From: Onchocerca volvulus
Taxonomy: Eukaryota > Nematoda > Chromadorea > Rhabditida > Onchocercidae
Length of the DNA: 64,000 nucleotides
Direction: 5' to 3'
NCBI GenBank assembly: GCA_000499405.2
Contig: HG738137.1
Span: 10,828,621-10,892,620 of the forward strand
The position numbers and the translations under genes are program-made. Shown piece after piece: positions 1 to 12,700 of the stretch. The notes beneath the pieces were generated by a model. The model had not been told where the DNA came from. It was given only the letters and a program-made list of their open reading frames with translations, and ran no database searches. Each line of letters starts with the position of its first letter. The first letter of the stretch is position 1.

Positions 1-85
1 TAAAATCCTTTCTCATTTGCCCTAAGCCATTCCAATCAAATGATGGCGCTATATCCATGAATTCTTTCTTCAGATATTCATCCAT
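1..85 (-). CDS. 5' end of an unidentified gene (partial)
   Basis: Reading leftwards from an ATG at 85-83, the frame stays open for 28 codons to the window edge. The peptide starts MDEYLKKEFMDIAPSFDWNG and continues with LGQMRKDF. Just upstream of the ATG is the acceptor-like sequence GGGTAACAG followed by ATA, which could be a spliced-leader or intron acceptor. Composition is that of coding DNA (acidic and hydrophobic residues mixed, no low complexity), unlike the AT-rich surroundings. I do not recognise the family and the rest of the gene lies outside the window, so chance remains possible. Confidence 0.45.
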   Translation of the reverse strand, partial: MDEYLKKEFMDIAPSFDWNGLGQMRKDF

Positions 86-99
86 TATCTGTTACCCAC

Positions 100-640
100 A
101 ATGCAAGACATGCATCGATATGCACGCATGCAATATCTTTGTCTGCGTGGGCGTATGTCTGTCTGCGAGTTACGTTACACATTTATTCCATCTGGGAAAA
201 TTGAAAAGTTAGGAAAGAAGAAAAAATTGCGATAGGATGCATGCTATATACGAAATATAATTTAGGAGTGCATGCATGCTGCATATTTATTAGGCATGCA
301 TGCACAATCATCCTTTCGGATTAGATCTCAGTAATTGGCCAAATCCGGATAATGAACCGATTTTCATCGAAAGTTGATGTGGCATGCAGCTGCACGCTCA
401 TTTCGACTTCCATGTGCATCACATATTCGTCTGTGAGCTCTAAGCGAGAGCTGCAATTGCCTCCTTTCCTTCCTAAACGCCTTTTTTTTTTTTTTTTTTT
501 TTTTGCATTTCACGCATTTTTGCACTAACTACACACCATCCTACAATATATTTTTATACATAAGCAATACTTTTAGACAAACAGACAAATGCGAACAAAA
601 TCTGTTAAAGTACATGCAGACGTGCATGCATGCAGTGTGT
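100..640. promoter_or_regulatory. GCATGC-rich upstream region
   Basis: Overlapping GCATGC/TGCATGCA palindromes occur at about 126, 238, 272-280, 294-302, 382 and 624-632, a density not seen elsewhere in the window. They sit just upstream of the partial minus-strand gene that starts at 85, where a promoter or 5' regulatory region is expected. A regulatory function is inferred from position and clustering only. Confidence 0.3.
482..504. repeat. Poly(T) tract (23 bp)
   Basis: An uninterrupted run of 23 T. It is one of many A/T homopolymers of 10-25 bp scattered over the intergenic parts of the window. Confidence 0.9.
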
Positions 641-767
641 GTGTGTGTTTGTGTATTGATTGCTTATAAATAAATGTATCTCGTAGTTTTATTTTGTTGT
701 AATGTAACTTTCTGCCTGCACTTTACTATGGACATTTTGCACGACTTGTGCATTGATGGATGAATAG

Positions 768-806
768 ACGGACGGACGGATGGACGGACGGATGGACGGA
801 CATAGA
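768..806. repeat. 12-bp minisatellite (GACGGACGGATG)
   Basis: About three head-to-tail copies of the 12-bp unit GACGGACGGATG, itself built from GGAC/GGAT tetramers. Degenerate GATGGA/AGACGGA copies run on both sides (about 755-830). It is GC-rich against the AT-rich background. Confidence 0.85.
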
Positions 807-3800
807 TGGACCAACGGATAGACGGATGGATTGAAGTTCCCTAAGGATTCAGATGACATCAATCCGTCTCGTTTGAATGTCATTCGGAGACAGAATTGTT
901 GCATTCTTAATTACTACTGCAACTATTGGAAATCTATTAATGAGCTGTTTTAAAACTTTAAATTATAATATTTCAAATTAAAACTTCAAATTATAATATT
1001 TCAAAATGAATGATTTAAAATTGATAGAAGGCCAATTTGATGCTCGAATTCCAGATTTACATATTACAAAAATTGTTGATGAACTTGAAACAATGCTTTG
1101 TTAACAAAGAAAGCAAAAGAGGTATGGAAAGATCGGGAAGAAATTAGTTGTCAACTTACGCACAATTGACAACTTTTCAAAATGATTTGAAAACAGACGT
1201 GAGAATTAAGTTGTTGTTGGCTATTTCCATGAAGGCAAAAAAAAAATTGACGAAAATTACGGTCTATAATATGCATTTTATTACGTAGTGATGAATGAGG
1301 AGAAAAAATGGCTTTTTTTTTTTTTTTTTTTTTTTTTTCAGTAAAATCAACTACAACTATCTTTTCCTACTTTCGACAATATCATGAATTGTCCACTAAA
1401 ATTCGTAAAAAAAAAAAAAAAATAAATTTTTCTCCAATCTGTCCTATCTTTCAAAGTTATAACACGCCTTTGTTAAATTTGTAAAAAATAAACTTCAGTT
1501 GAGTTTATTTTTTTGTTTCATTTTTCCTATTCCAAAAATTTTTCTAATTTGTTACTGCCTTTCGTTATTGTGATAAGATTGATCGTACCTGTCCAGAAAT
1601 TCCGAGCTGAAATTACGAGAACACTTGTTTGATTTTAATTCAAAACACCAGAAACCAATCAAATATTTTTTCAACAGCTATAATAGAAAAAGAAAGTTTG
1701 ACAAAAAGAAAAGAAGTAACCAGACAAAAAGAAAAGAGAGAATGAGATTTGTAGACAAAAGAAGAAAGATAAAAGCGGGCGAAAATGAACGATAGAATTT
1801 TTACACTGAGAGAATTTTTTTGAAGTATAAAAAATCTCCAGTTGATAGGATAACATGGATGAACTTTAGTTCATCCCGAACTTTAACTCATCTATTTTTT
1901 ATGGGAAATAAGTAAACAAATGAGCATGACACTCACAAATAAAATATTAATCAAAAAAAAAAAAAATGAAAATTTGGCAGTAATTAATTATATAATAGTA
2001 AAAGAAAAAAGTATTAAAAACTTTGCAATTTTCTTATAGATCTCGTGTGTTATGAAACCCCCCACAAATAAAAGATTTCTTCTTCATTGCAATTTCTGAA
2101 GATTAAATTCATTTCATTTTAACAGTCCTTATCGAACCAGTTCCTTTCGCAATCAATTTTTCACCAAAAAAAAAAAAATGGAAGAAAAAGAAGTCTATTT
2201 AAGAGCAACCATGCTATCCATAAATGATGAATGAAACGTGTTTCATATTAAATCATTTATCAAAATGCCAAAATGATAATTTCATATTCAAAAAAAAAAA
2301 GTGATGAAGGCATTAGGCGGGAATGATGTGACACATCTTTTTCTTCAAATTCAATATTATCAGGTGAAGTAATACTAAAATGCTACTTTTATCACTTGTT
2401 TAGTAAGCAGTTTCTTAACGTGTGCATGAAAAAGTATCTTTTCATTTATAATATTTCAATTTTTTTCTCGCTTTCTTTTTTCTTTTTTTTTCCCTTTTTT
2501 TTTTTTTAAACAAGAGAAGAGTGTCCGTAATTCGATATAAAAGCCATCATAGCGATAAGATATGCTGTGATATAAATTTCAGATGAATAACGAAACTAAG
2601 ATTTTCAAAGTTTTGACATGAACATAGTCAGTTATTAAATTTGCATTGTTACTTTTGTGTTAACTTTTTCACTAAAGAACGAGTTATTTAATAAATTTTA
2701 TTCATACTTATTTGTTCATTCATCATCCAGGCTTTCTAGATCATTTTTTAAAGATCATTTTTTTTCTAAGACCAGAATTATCATTTTTTGAATATGGAAT
2801 TATCAAGAGCATTAGTGTGATCAAATACTATATATATATAAGCAATCAGGGAGATCTTATATTCGAAAGTGCCCAAAAGTGGCAAATCGCATAACAACTC
2901 CATTTTCTTTAAGCGGAATCAGGAAATTGACATCATCATTTGGGACTTAAGAAGCCTCAAATATCTGGAAAACTTGGAATCTAATTTAGCCCTCAAATTT
3001 ATACTAATTCTTCATTAAATGCTAGTAACTGTTGAATTAGAAAATTCTTCAACGGTAGTATTATAGATCGCTGTTGTAGTCTCCTGATTAGTAAGTTTAA
3101 TGAATGAGTAAATTCATTAATTTTGACTTCATTATTACAACTTACATTTTCAAAGAAGTATGCAACTAACCATGTAACTTCCATTTCCATGGCAACACCA
3201 ATTTGATATACATACAAATGGGTTGCAGTAAAATGGTTTGTATCTTGACCTGTTTTGAGACAATTTAGAAATTTTTTTCTTTGACTTAAAAAATCAAAAG
3301 TCGAAATGTCTTTCAAAGATAATTTGCAAATGATAAATACTAAAAAAAACGAAGACTTATATCCAACATTTGATTCATCCCACAGCGCCAATTCTGCTTA
3401 CCAAAAATGGCCCACTTGAAGCCCACATTCAATGTCAACGTGTCACTCAAGCAAACGAGACATTATAATCATTGAAAGTTTGAGAATAGATTGAAGACGT
3501 TTCGTCCTACAATTCCTCTAATCATTTACTTTACTGAATATAACAGCTTCATTGCGCACTCAAGCTATTCTGAGCGAAACTTCTGGAATAACCAGCTATT
3601 AGACAGTCCTATTAGTCTTTCGCTCCTATATCAAAGTCAGACGATCGATTTGCACGTCAAAATTGCTCCGATGAAAGAAGAATATTAAAATGATACAATA
3701 ATAATTCAATTTCATTTACAAAAATCAATTTATTTTATTCGTAATCTATAGGAATATCCTATATACTTAAAATAACAATAGAAATTCATTAATGAAATCA

Positions 3801-4083
3801 AACAGATGTCATACAGAATACTGTATGGATGATATTTTGCAAAAATAAAAGTGATATAGAAATATAAGAAATTAGAAACTATTATTGTCTGGTTAGTTCA
3901 ATCATTATAAAAATTAAGTGAACAAAAGATAAAATATGAATATGAGGGTAAATCATGATTTTTCGGAAAATAATCTCAAGAGTTTATTTAAAATTGATTA
4001 TCCGTGATATTAACTATATTGTTCCGTTCTTCTTTTTTTTTTTTTTTTTTTGAATGATTTTTTTTGTCTTCCTTAATTTCCAA

Positions 4084-5139
4084 TCTATATAAATAAAAAT
4101 GTAAATGTTTGTTTGGTTTTTGACCCAACATTGCATTCGAATAGACACGTTTTTTTATATAGACACACCCACTTTTTTTTACATGTCACACCCTGTGAAA
4201 GTAGATATGTCTATATAGGTAAAAGTAAATGAGCGGACAGAATTTACTGGCCAAGCCAGCTTTCTGCGTTGTTCATTTTCACATAACGTTTCGAGTTCTC
4301 CACCGATTATAAACATGTTTCCCGCTAAAACACCTCGATTAACAGATGAACAAAGTGAGATTAACCAATCATATAAGCAACATGTTGTAGATCGGACAAG
4401 GAGGATGGGCTCCTCCCCGAAGGAATTTAAAAAGTTCGGATTTTGGAGCAGAATCAATTCAAGTTCAACGACAATTCGAGTTTGTTCTGCAGCTTCAGAT
4501 GTGCTTCGTTTTGAACAGAATGATTGCGACAAACTGAGAGTAGCTGAGAGACATCAACAAGAAACAGGGGATGAGCGTTAAATACGACTCGGTATTCGGC
4601 AATCATGCGATTTCAATCGCCTTATATTCTGATACAACCCAGTTGATCATCATAGTTTGAGCCTGCATGTTCTCATCCGCACTATGACGGAAGTATATCC
4701 ATGTGTAAGGCTCTGAAATTTAATGGAGAAACGAAAGAAATGTGTGGTTTAGACCAGAGACACTTGCTTCTCGCATGGACAATTATATGTTGCGTAATCT
4801 AGAATCGACAAACCATACAATTTCTATATCTACATCGACAATGAAACAACAAAAAATATTGTATACCCATTGTGAAATTAATTTTCCCTACAATAGAAAC
4901 ATGCGCTTTCTCTTTTCTTTTTCCACTTAATCAGACTGAGCTACAACAACGTGTGTTTATAAAAGGATATAAAAACACGCGAGTATTCGAATGCAACATT
5001 GTGTCAAATTTTCAAAGCAATAGATAAGAACTTCCGAAGATCTTAAATTTTGAATATAAATAAGGCGAGTGTTTAAGAAATTTCGGAAATTTAAGATTTT
5101 AAACAAACGAACGTTTACATTTTTATTTATACAGCTAAT
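4084..5139. mobile_element. Non-autonomous Helitron-like element, internally deleted
   Basis: The left end begins TC followed by TATATAAATAAAAATGTAAA. The right end (about 5101-5135) carries nearly the reverse complement, so the element has imperfect terminal inverted repeats of about 25 bp. The right 200 bp (about 4925-5135) closely match the right end of the helicase-bearing element at 41460-44578. Between the ends are a fragment of a possible leader ORF (4315-4581, plus, containing DRTRRMGSS) and a remnant of the helicase C-terminus (about 4742-4870, plus), which matches the large copy's region near 43710-43830. The helicase core is absent, so this copy could move only with a protein supplied elsewhere. 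Helitron2/Helentron elements with inverted repeats are the best comparison. Confidence 0.75.
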
Positions 5140-5290
5140 CTCTGTAAAAAAAAATGTAAATGTTCATTGCGGCTTTTGACACAGTCTTTCAAGTTTTTCA
5201 CTGACTGATTCGAAATTTTGAAACAACGTTGCATTCAAATATGTGCATATTTTATATAGATATACCTACTTTTCCATAACTTGTAATTTG
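5139..5290. mobile_element. Left end of a further Helitron-like copy
   Basis: Directly after the right end of the preceding element, the terminal sequence recurs as TC, TCTG, an A9 run and TGTAAATGTTCATTG. It is followed by the subterminal pattern seen in the other copies: a TTTTGACAC motif, then CAACGTTGCATTCAAATA, then TTTATATAGATA. The match fades after about 5290 and I cannot place the right end. Confidence 0.6.
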
Positions 5291-6793
5291 CTTAAAATTT
5301 TTCGTAAATTTTCGGATAAATTTTTAATAATTCGAATTTATATTAATTTACTGGAAGCTTCCAGAAAGCTGAATTCTGACCAATCAGTGCAAGTATTTCA
5401 GGCTTGATGTTCTGAAAATTAGTAGATTGCACTTGATAATCAACTTTACTAATCACATTGATATATCTCATGTACAAATTAGTATCCAAATTTCAAATAG
5501 CTCAATCCGAAATTAAGATGTTTATGTCTACCAACTATTGACTAAAATGAACTTTATCAGCCTGATGCCATGGAGCATTAAAATAAGTTGGAAAGTCAAA
5601 CTGAGATCAAAATGAATGAAACTGACACTGAAAATTTATTCTCCGAAAAAGATTACCATTTTATTAGCCGGATTAATCTCAATACAAATACTGAATTGTT
5701 AAATAGAAGAAAAGCAAATTTGTCTGTAACGATTTCCGGAAAAACTGCTGCTAAATCATTATTCACTACTATTGTCTTTGCTGCCATTTTGAACCACTTA
5801 TAACGAATTAAAATAAATATGAATACTACAGAAAAATCTGAAATAAATTGAAATCAATTGAAACTGCTGTGATATTTGCTCAGCAATACTTTTTCCACTA
5901 GCTGTTAAGCATTAATAAAAAAACTTAAATAGCAATTTGACAAATATTTTGAGATGTAAAGGAAGTATTCATTGATAAAATTACTGAAATAGTCGGATTA
6001 ATGATAAAATTATTAAAAAATATTGGAATTTGTATTTGAAGGATAAAAAAATTAAATTACGTATAATTTTTAACAATAAATCGAGGCAGTGGCAAAAGTC
6101 ATTACGTAGTAGTAACATTTCAGCAAATGATAGGGGAATCAGATGTATGATTTGTTACTTTTTCAATTGTTCATCTGGAGTGAATGTTTGAAATTTTATA
6201 AAATCCTTGTTATCTTTGAATATCTCAACAACATGAAAAAAAGGAAACGAGCGATCTCGTGATAATTTTAAGAACCGAAAAATGATTTAAAATGTCTTCC
6301 TTCTTTTTTTTTTTATAAAACGACAATAAGTTTCATCACTATGCAATTGCTATGATTTTCAAGATGAATTATTTTTGATTTTGCAAATAAATGTAACCTT
6401 TTATTTCTACGAAACTTTACTGTCATTCTTTTCTGCAACATAAATGCAAATTAATAATGCTTAAAGAGAAAAGCGCCTGTATTTTATTTTCTTCTTTTTT
6501 TTTTTTTTCATTTCAACCATTCATTACATATCTTATGAATATCTTCACAAGATATTCGTTTTTCATTCATTACTCAAGTTGTTTGAAATGCAACAAATTT
6601 CATATAATAAAGACTCGCATAATATGTTCATTATGAAAACTATTCACATAAGAAAAGTTCTTATCAAAAAATTTCATTTTCTTTATCCGGTTTTTGCATA
6701 ATTGGGTATAAATAAATATTCTTTCAGCTGACCTCAACCTCATTCCTTTTGAAATCTTCTTTTCAAAAATTAACAAGCCGCTTCTTTATATAT
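5291..6793. other. Intergenic AT-rich region
   Basis: This may include the interior of the truncated transposon copy to the left, for example a 71-codon open frame at 5588-5803 (plus) of unknown meaning. No gene is recognised. The right end is the 3' flank of the virilizer homologue. Confidence 0.5.
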
Positions 6794-9700
6794 TTAATGG
6801 CGAATATGTGTTTTTGGTTTCACCAGGATTTTCTTGGCAATATAAGGACGTTTCCTGCAATTTATTTTTTTTTTGAAATTTCAAAAATCAATACAAAATT
6901 CGAGAGCGTTCTATATAAACACTAACCTTTTCGGGCCTTCGAAATTAAATGTCTTCCGTTTTTGAATCTGAAATTTATTATAATTTATCTTGAAGAAGTT
7001 GAAAATGCATAATTTTCTTGTGATCGATGATCTAAAATGAAACACTACTCGAGTTAACTGCTTCAATCAAATTAAAAATAATAATTAATTTGCTACTTAA
7101 TTTATGTGTTAATAATGTTGGAAAAATCCGAAAATTGATATAAACAAGGGGTGTTAAAAGTCATGAAGCGCTAATTTCAAATGTACCAACAGGCCGATAA
7201 TATTAGGGTAAACATCAAAGCGAGATCATGAGGCGCCAAATGGGAGATCAAGAAAGAAGGAGGGATTCCGAAAGGATATATAAGGATCGGATTTGGAGCA
7301 AAAGGACATTCTTATTCTACGATCAGCTAACGAGCGCCTGCGTTACTACAACAATCTTCAAAAAGGGTTTTCTACCAGCATTATCATACAACGACCCCAG
7401 CAATTCGATTCCAGTCAACAAAACAATCAGCAAAAGGGACAAGAAATCTTCTGTTTTACGAGTAACCAAGGAAAGGAACACAGTGATTAACTATTTGGAT
7501 ACAATCCAATAATTGTTGTTTCATAGTTGCTCCCTATTTAATAAATACCTTTTTCTAAAAGGAATTGACACAGTCGCAACAAATATTTTCACGACAAACA
7601 ATGCTCTTCAGAAATAAATTTTCAATCAAAAATACTTTCGAACTAATTTAACCAAAGAAAGAAAAATTCAATATTCCTTAATTGAACTAGAAAATATGCA
7701 TACGACTGAAAACTTACTGAATTTATACTTTGTAGCTGTACTGGAGATTCCGACCTGAAACAGAAAGATAATTCCGTTTCATTAAGATTTAAAGAAATCA
7801 TAAGGCATGGATACTCATCGATTAATAATAGATCTATGATCTCTCTATCCGCAAAACTTTTCGGTTACGAATAAAGAAAATGATATTTAGATGATTAGTC
7901 GTTTTATTGTAAAATTTTTATGTCGAACAGCTATTTCTATCATAATCATTTACTAAGTGAATGACTTGTTATATTAAATCTTTACGTTATCGTGCTTTTG
8001 AAGAATATTCTAAACACTAACTTTTGCGCAGAAAGTAATGTTGTCTCCGGGAAAAATTCTTCACTGAGCATATTTAAATCGACGGTGGATAGTGTAACAG
8101 AATTATGAAAATCTCCGTTATTTCTGAAAATTCTAGAATGGAAAGTCAACATAGTAAAGAGATTATTGCAATATTTCAAATTTTTTAGTGCAAATCATAG
8201 AATTCAAAATGGGCTTTTAATTTCTAATCAGAAAATGCTGAATTATCAAAGTTTGAATCAGTAATCTGTTTAAAATCATGAGATGCCGACTGCTCTAAAA
8301 TGGACAGTTTTTCTTGATTTAAAGAGATTCAATAAAATGAAATATTAAGAGTCAGAAATTCTTTTTTTAAATCTTTTATTATTGATTAATGCCAATAATG
8401 AAATAAATATAAAAGAATCAATAACTTACGAACTCAAAAAATCTTTTACACGATGATTTGTTATTTGTTGGCTATCAACTTGCTGCACGGTAGTCACATT
8501 TTCAGGCCATTCGTAAGCCTCCAAATCTTCTGGTATTACTAAAACAATAAATCACTCATTCTCTGACAAATTTAGAAGAGTTTTTTCTGGCATTCAAAAC
8601 TTTTTGAAATTAAGTGATCGATATGAAAAATCCTCGCAGTATAATAAATTATGACGAACACTACGTCGAATAAATAGTAAACATAGAGGTCGAAATTAAC
8701 CCTTCACAAACTCGTGGGTCGAGACGTCTAGCGCTTTTTGTAAACTCAATAGGATGTCTTCTGAACAATCCAATTCTGCTAACTGATTTTTCAGCCGCAC
8801 TAAAGGATGCTGTTTGGTAAAAGACTGGAATTTCAGCACAACAAATTTAACTGAATCCTGAAAAATATAAAAATCAAAACCGCATTATGAATTTCATAGA
8901 ATGATTATATAATCAAGAATTTGCATTTAAAAAGGGCGAAACAAAAATATGAAGCAACCTCGGTTGACGAAAACAGCAATGACCGCTTTTCAATTCACTT
9001 GATTTTTACCTATAGGAATTGACATCTTATAACAGTACATTTAAACAGCATTTTACACCATGGAAATTCTCACGTGAATTGGAACTTAAAAAACAAAAAA
9101 TACATTTTAACAAAATAGATTCGAGATCTTCTGATAACCTACTGTTCACTTACTTTTTTTAAAATATTTTCGAAAAGATCCATAAGCTGAGTTGACATTT
9201 CAAAAAGTAGACTATTAATCGGATCTCCTATTAAAAAACGATCCATAAAATGCAACAGAGCGCCTTCGTTATTAATCATAGCATTGCTAATCTAGATAAA
9301 AAAATTTATAAAATTAGATGAATTTTCTAACCAGTTAGAAAACAATCACAGAAATCTAAAGAAAGAATCCTGCTTGATACCTTTAGTTAATTTATTTTTA
9401 TTTGAAATCTACAGATCTGAGAAAAAAAATCCTGCAAAAAAGAGTAGCTGCAATTATGTTCCTTACTTTAGAAAAAGACATAAAAATTCCAATAATTGCT
9501 TATTAATTATCGTTTTGTTCATTGGTACTATTCGAATCTTCATAAAACATGAAAAATTAAAAAAATTTCAGACATTTTAGAAAATTTAAAAATCTTACTA
9601 CAGCACGACCAAATCCAGAGGAACGCCCTATTCTACAAATACTTTCCATTGCCAACATAGCCGTTTCTATATTATGCTGCACATTTCCAAAATGTTCCGC

Positions 9701-12700
9701 AAGACTGTCACATATTCTAATATAGACATCACGAGGCAAATAATCTATTTTTCCATCAATGTTATTGTCAGCAACGCAAAGATTACGAAAAATTTTCTAA
9801 AAAGAAATTAAAAAATTGGTAAATAGCATTAAAAAAAGTGAGAAAACGATCTGTATTTATCTAAAAGGAGTTGTTTATATGATATAAAAAAATTAAGGGA
9901 TTAGGTTTACAGAAGAAATTGATGATGCATTCATAACGGCGAGTGCTGAACAAAAGCCATAATTAACCAACTAAGCATATTGCTCATCAGTAGATAAATA
10001 GAAATTACAGAGATGTTAACAATAACAGATATTTGTAAACTCACAATGACATGAGTTTGAAACGAGACGTGAGGTAAAGTTTTCGGACTGGCTAGGTTGA
10101 AAAACTTGAGTAATGTAGGAATGTAATTTTTGCGTTGCGAAATTATGATAACCATTGAATTTCGAATCACAAATTCTTCGGAACAGGAGGCTAAGAATGC
10201 ATAAAATGAAGCCGTAACAAGATCAACGGCATTGCCAAAACGAACATTTGATTCCTCCTCGACAATATCATCCTCGAAAGCATCAATAACGGCCGTATGT
10301 GCCGAAGAGGTTAACATTCGTAAGCTCTGCTTTATAAGAATACTATAACAAAAAATTGATTTTTTTATAATTAATTGAAGCCAGTAGATGATGCATGCAA
10401 AATAATAAAATTATACATAAATAATAAATGAAATAAGAGACAGAATAAACTAATGGATTTCAAACATAGAATGTATTTCAAAGATTTAAAATTGAAGAGT
10501 TTAAGAGAAAAAATCATACAATTTAATAAGTCAAAAATTTCCTAAAGAAAAATTATGACCTAAATTTAGATCTATTATTTCAAAAAATATGTATCTTTAA
10601 TGATAATTAACTTGAAGAAATTTCTTACAGATTAAAAAAGCACAACAATTCATTTATTAGTATTTGTGCTTGAAAGAAATTTACTCACTCAGTTAAGCGC
10701 AATGCATTACTCTCGGAACAATACGCCAAATGTTTAAACAAATCAAATAAACGTTGCTTCAATCGTCGCGAGGACGAGATACCCAGCTAGAAAAATAGAA
10801 AAATAAATGACACGCCTGAATCAGATCAAGCAAAAGTTAGAGTGGGAAACAAAAGAATATTCCAAACTTCATTGTTTGTATAATAAGTACAATATTAGTA
10901 TTTCATTAAATTAGAAAAGGCTTTCGCATAAAAAATTTCATGCATTTAATATATTAAAATTAAATAATAACCATAACAGCAAACTGCAATTGTTTTCCAT
11001 TCTCTAAAATACAATCGCTCCATAATTTTTCCATTGAAGTTATCTCTTGCATATTGATGCCAACAACATTTGCCATTAAACCCGATGGAAGCGGAAATAA
11101 TTGCAGGAAAATATCCAATATAGCGAAGAAATTTGAAGGTTTCTCAAATCCAGAATTCAAAAAAAGCTTCAAAAATGACTGCTGACCAGGTTTACGTGAA
11201 ATCTGTCGATCAGATAAAGTTGGGAAAATAAATAATACAAATGAATTCAGAATGATTTCTCTGACTGTACTATCGCTAGATATTTCATCCATGCAACATA
11301 ATGTATATGTCGTCAATAACGTATCTACGATCAGCTTATCAGGATCCTGATTGATCGCTTGCAAGGACGATAATAATTTATATATAATACTTGTTGCTGA
11401 ACGAACAAATTGGCAATATATGTATGAATCACCGGTAAGTGCGGTACACCGATAACGTACTCTTTTACTCTGCTGAACATTTGCCACCTACAAATCACGG
11501 GAGTTTTTTCAAATTTAAATGATTTTTTAAAAGGAATTCCACAACTTTTATCCTCGAATGTTAAATAAAAAATATCCAGTATTATCTGAAAACTTACATC
11601 TAATACATTTGCAATTTTTTCTAATCCACCATCTTCATAAAATTTTGTGTAATGATCGAAATGAATTTCATCGGATGAAACACCAAAAAATGTTGCATTT
11701 TCTGGCTCATCCAAGATTGCATCAATTAGACGTAATACTGTTACCAATGCTAGCGGTGGGTCACCTTCCACATATTTCTCACTGTGATAAATTAACCTAA
11801 AATAATAACTGTAACTTTCATCGCAAAATATATCAATATTTTGCGAGAATAAAATTTGATGGAATCAAAATCTCCACAAAATTTTTGGATGACTTGTAAA
11901 AAAACAATTTTATGTAAATTTAAAGTTTTAAAAAATCGTACAATGAAGAAGAAATATTAAAATACTTGTCTTTAGACTAAAATGAGCAACTTATGACTAT
12001 CATGATGACGGAAAGTTACTATGTGGTACTTTGCATGCAACACCGTAGGACACAATGATTGACCAGTTGATATTGACACTCAATTCAGTATTATTTGCTT
12101 CACTTCAAATCTTTACTTTACTGTATAGATGACTTTTTGGCCACCATGCTAGTCAAAACGAGTACTTCTCGTACTTCTTGTACGTTGAGTATTTGTCGTC
12201 TAGAAACGAGTACATCTTCAATATTTTTTCTTTATTGTACGGTTTTTCAAATTTATGAAAAAATTTATATATATTGTATAAAAATCTGTTCCATCTATTT
12301 TCGTCATTTACATCCTATATTTTTTAATTCTTTTTTTACCAATCTGATTTAAGACCAATTCTCTATGTTGCTCTAATTTTGGCTTCCAGCAAAACAATTA
12401 ATTTAATATCAGTTTCACTTACTCTGATAAGCGAACTTTACATGAATTTTAAAGATTTTAAACCTCATCGTTAGAAAATTTAACGTGCATATATCATTTC
12501 CAAGCGCTAATTCCTCTCGAAGTGGTTCCAGCCATTGTTTCAGTGAAGTCGCAGCTGAGATGAGGTTACAATCGATTAATTTATTAATTTCCGGGCCATG
12601 CCTTTTCCAGAATGTTCCACTAGACTGATTTCGTGCTAATGCGAACAAAATTTCACACAAATATCCATAAGTAGCAGTCTGCCTAAAGCGTGTTTTGATG

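Larger units (their letters stand above)
86..4083. other. Intergenic AT-rich region
   Basis: I see no supportable gene. The stretch holds GCATGC palindromes at its left end, a GGAC/GGAT minisatellite near 770-806, and many A or T homopolymers, including a T23 run at 482-504 and another of about 21 near 1314-1338. Open frames of 60-130 codons exist, the longest on the minus strand at 2999-3391. They show no recognisable motif. Confidence 0.6.

Noticed and set aside
1006..1104. Small ORF starting MNDLKLIEGQFDARIPDL, with further codon-like sequence after the stop
   Set aside because: Only 32 codons, and the downstream similarity changes frame. It could be a gene relic, but nothing supports a product.
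2999..3391. 130-codon minus-strand open frame
   Set aside because: No recognisable motif, no acceptor or donor pattern around it, and composition like the flanking DNA. It is the longest chance frame in the left intergenic region.
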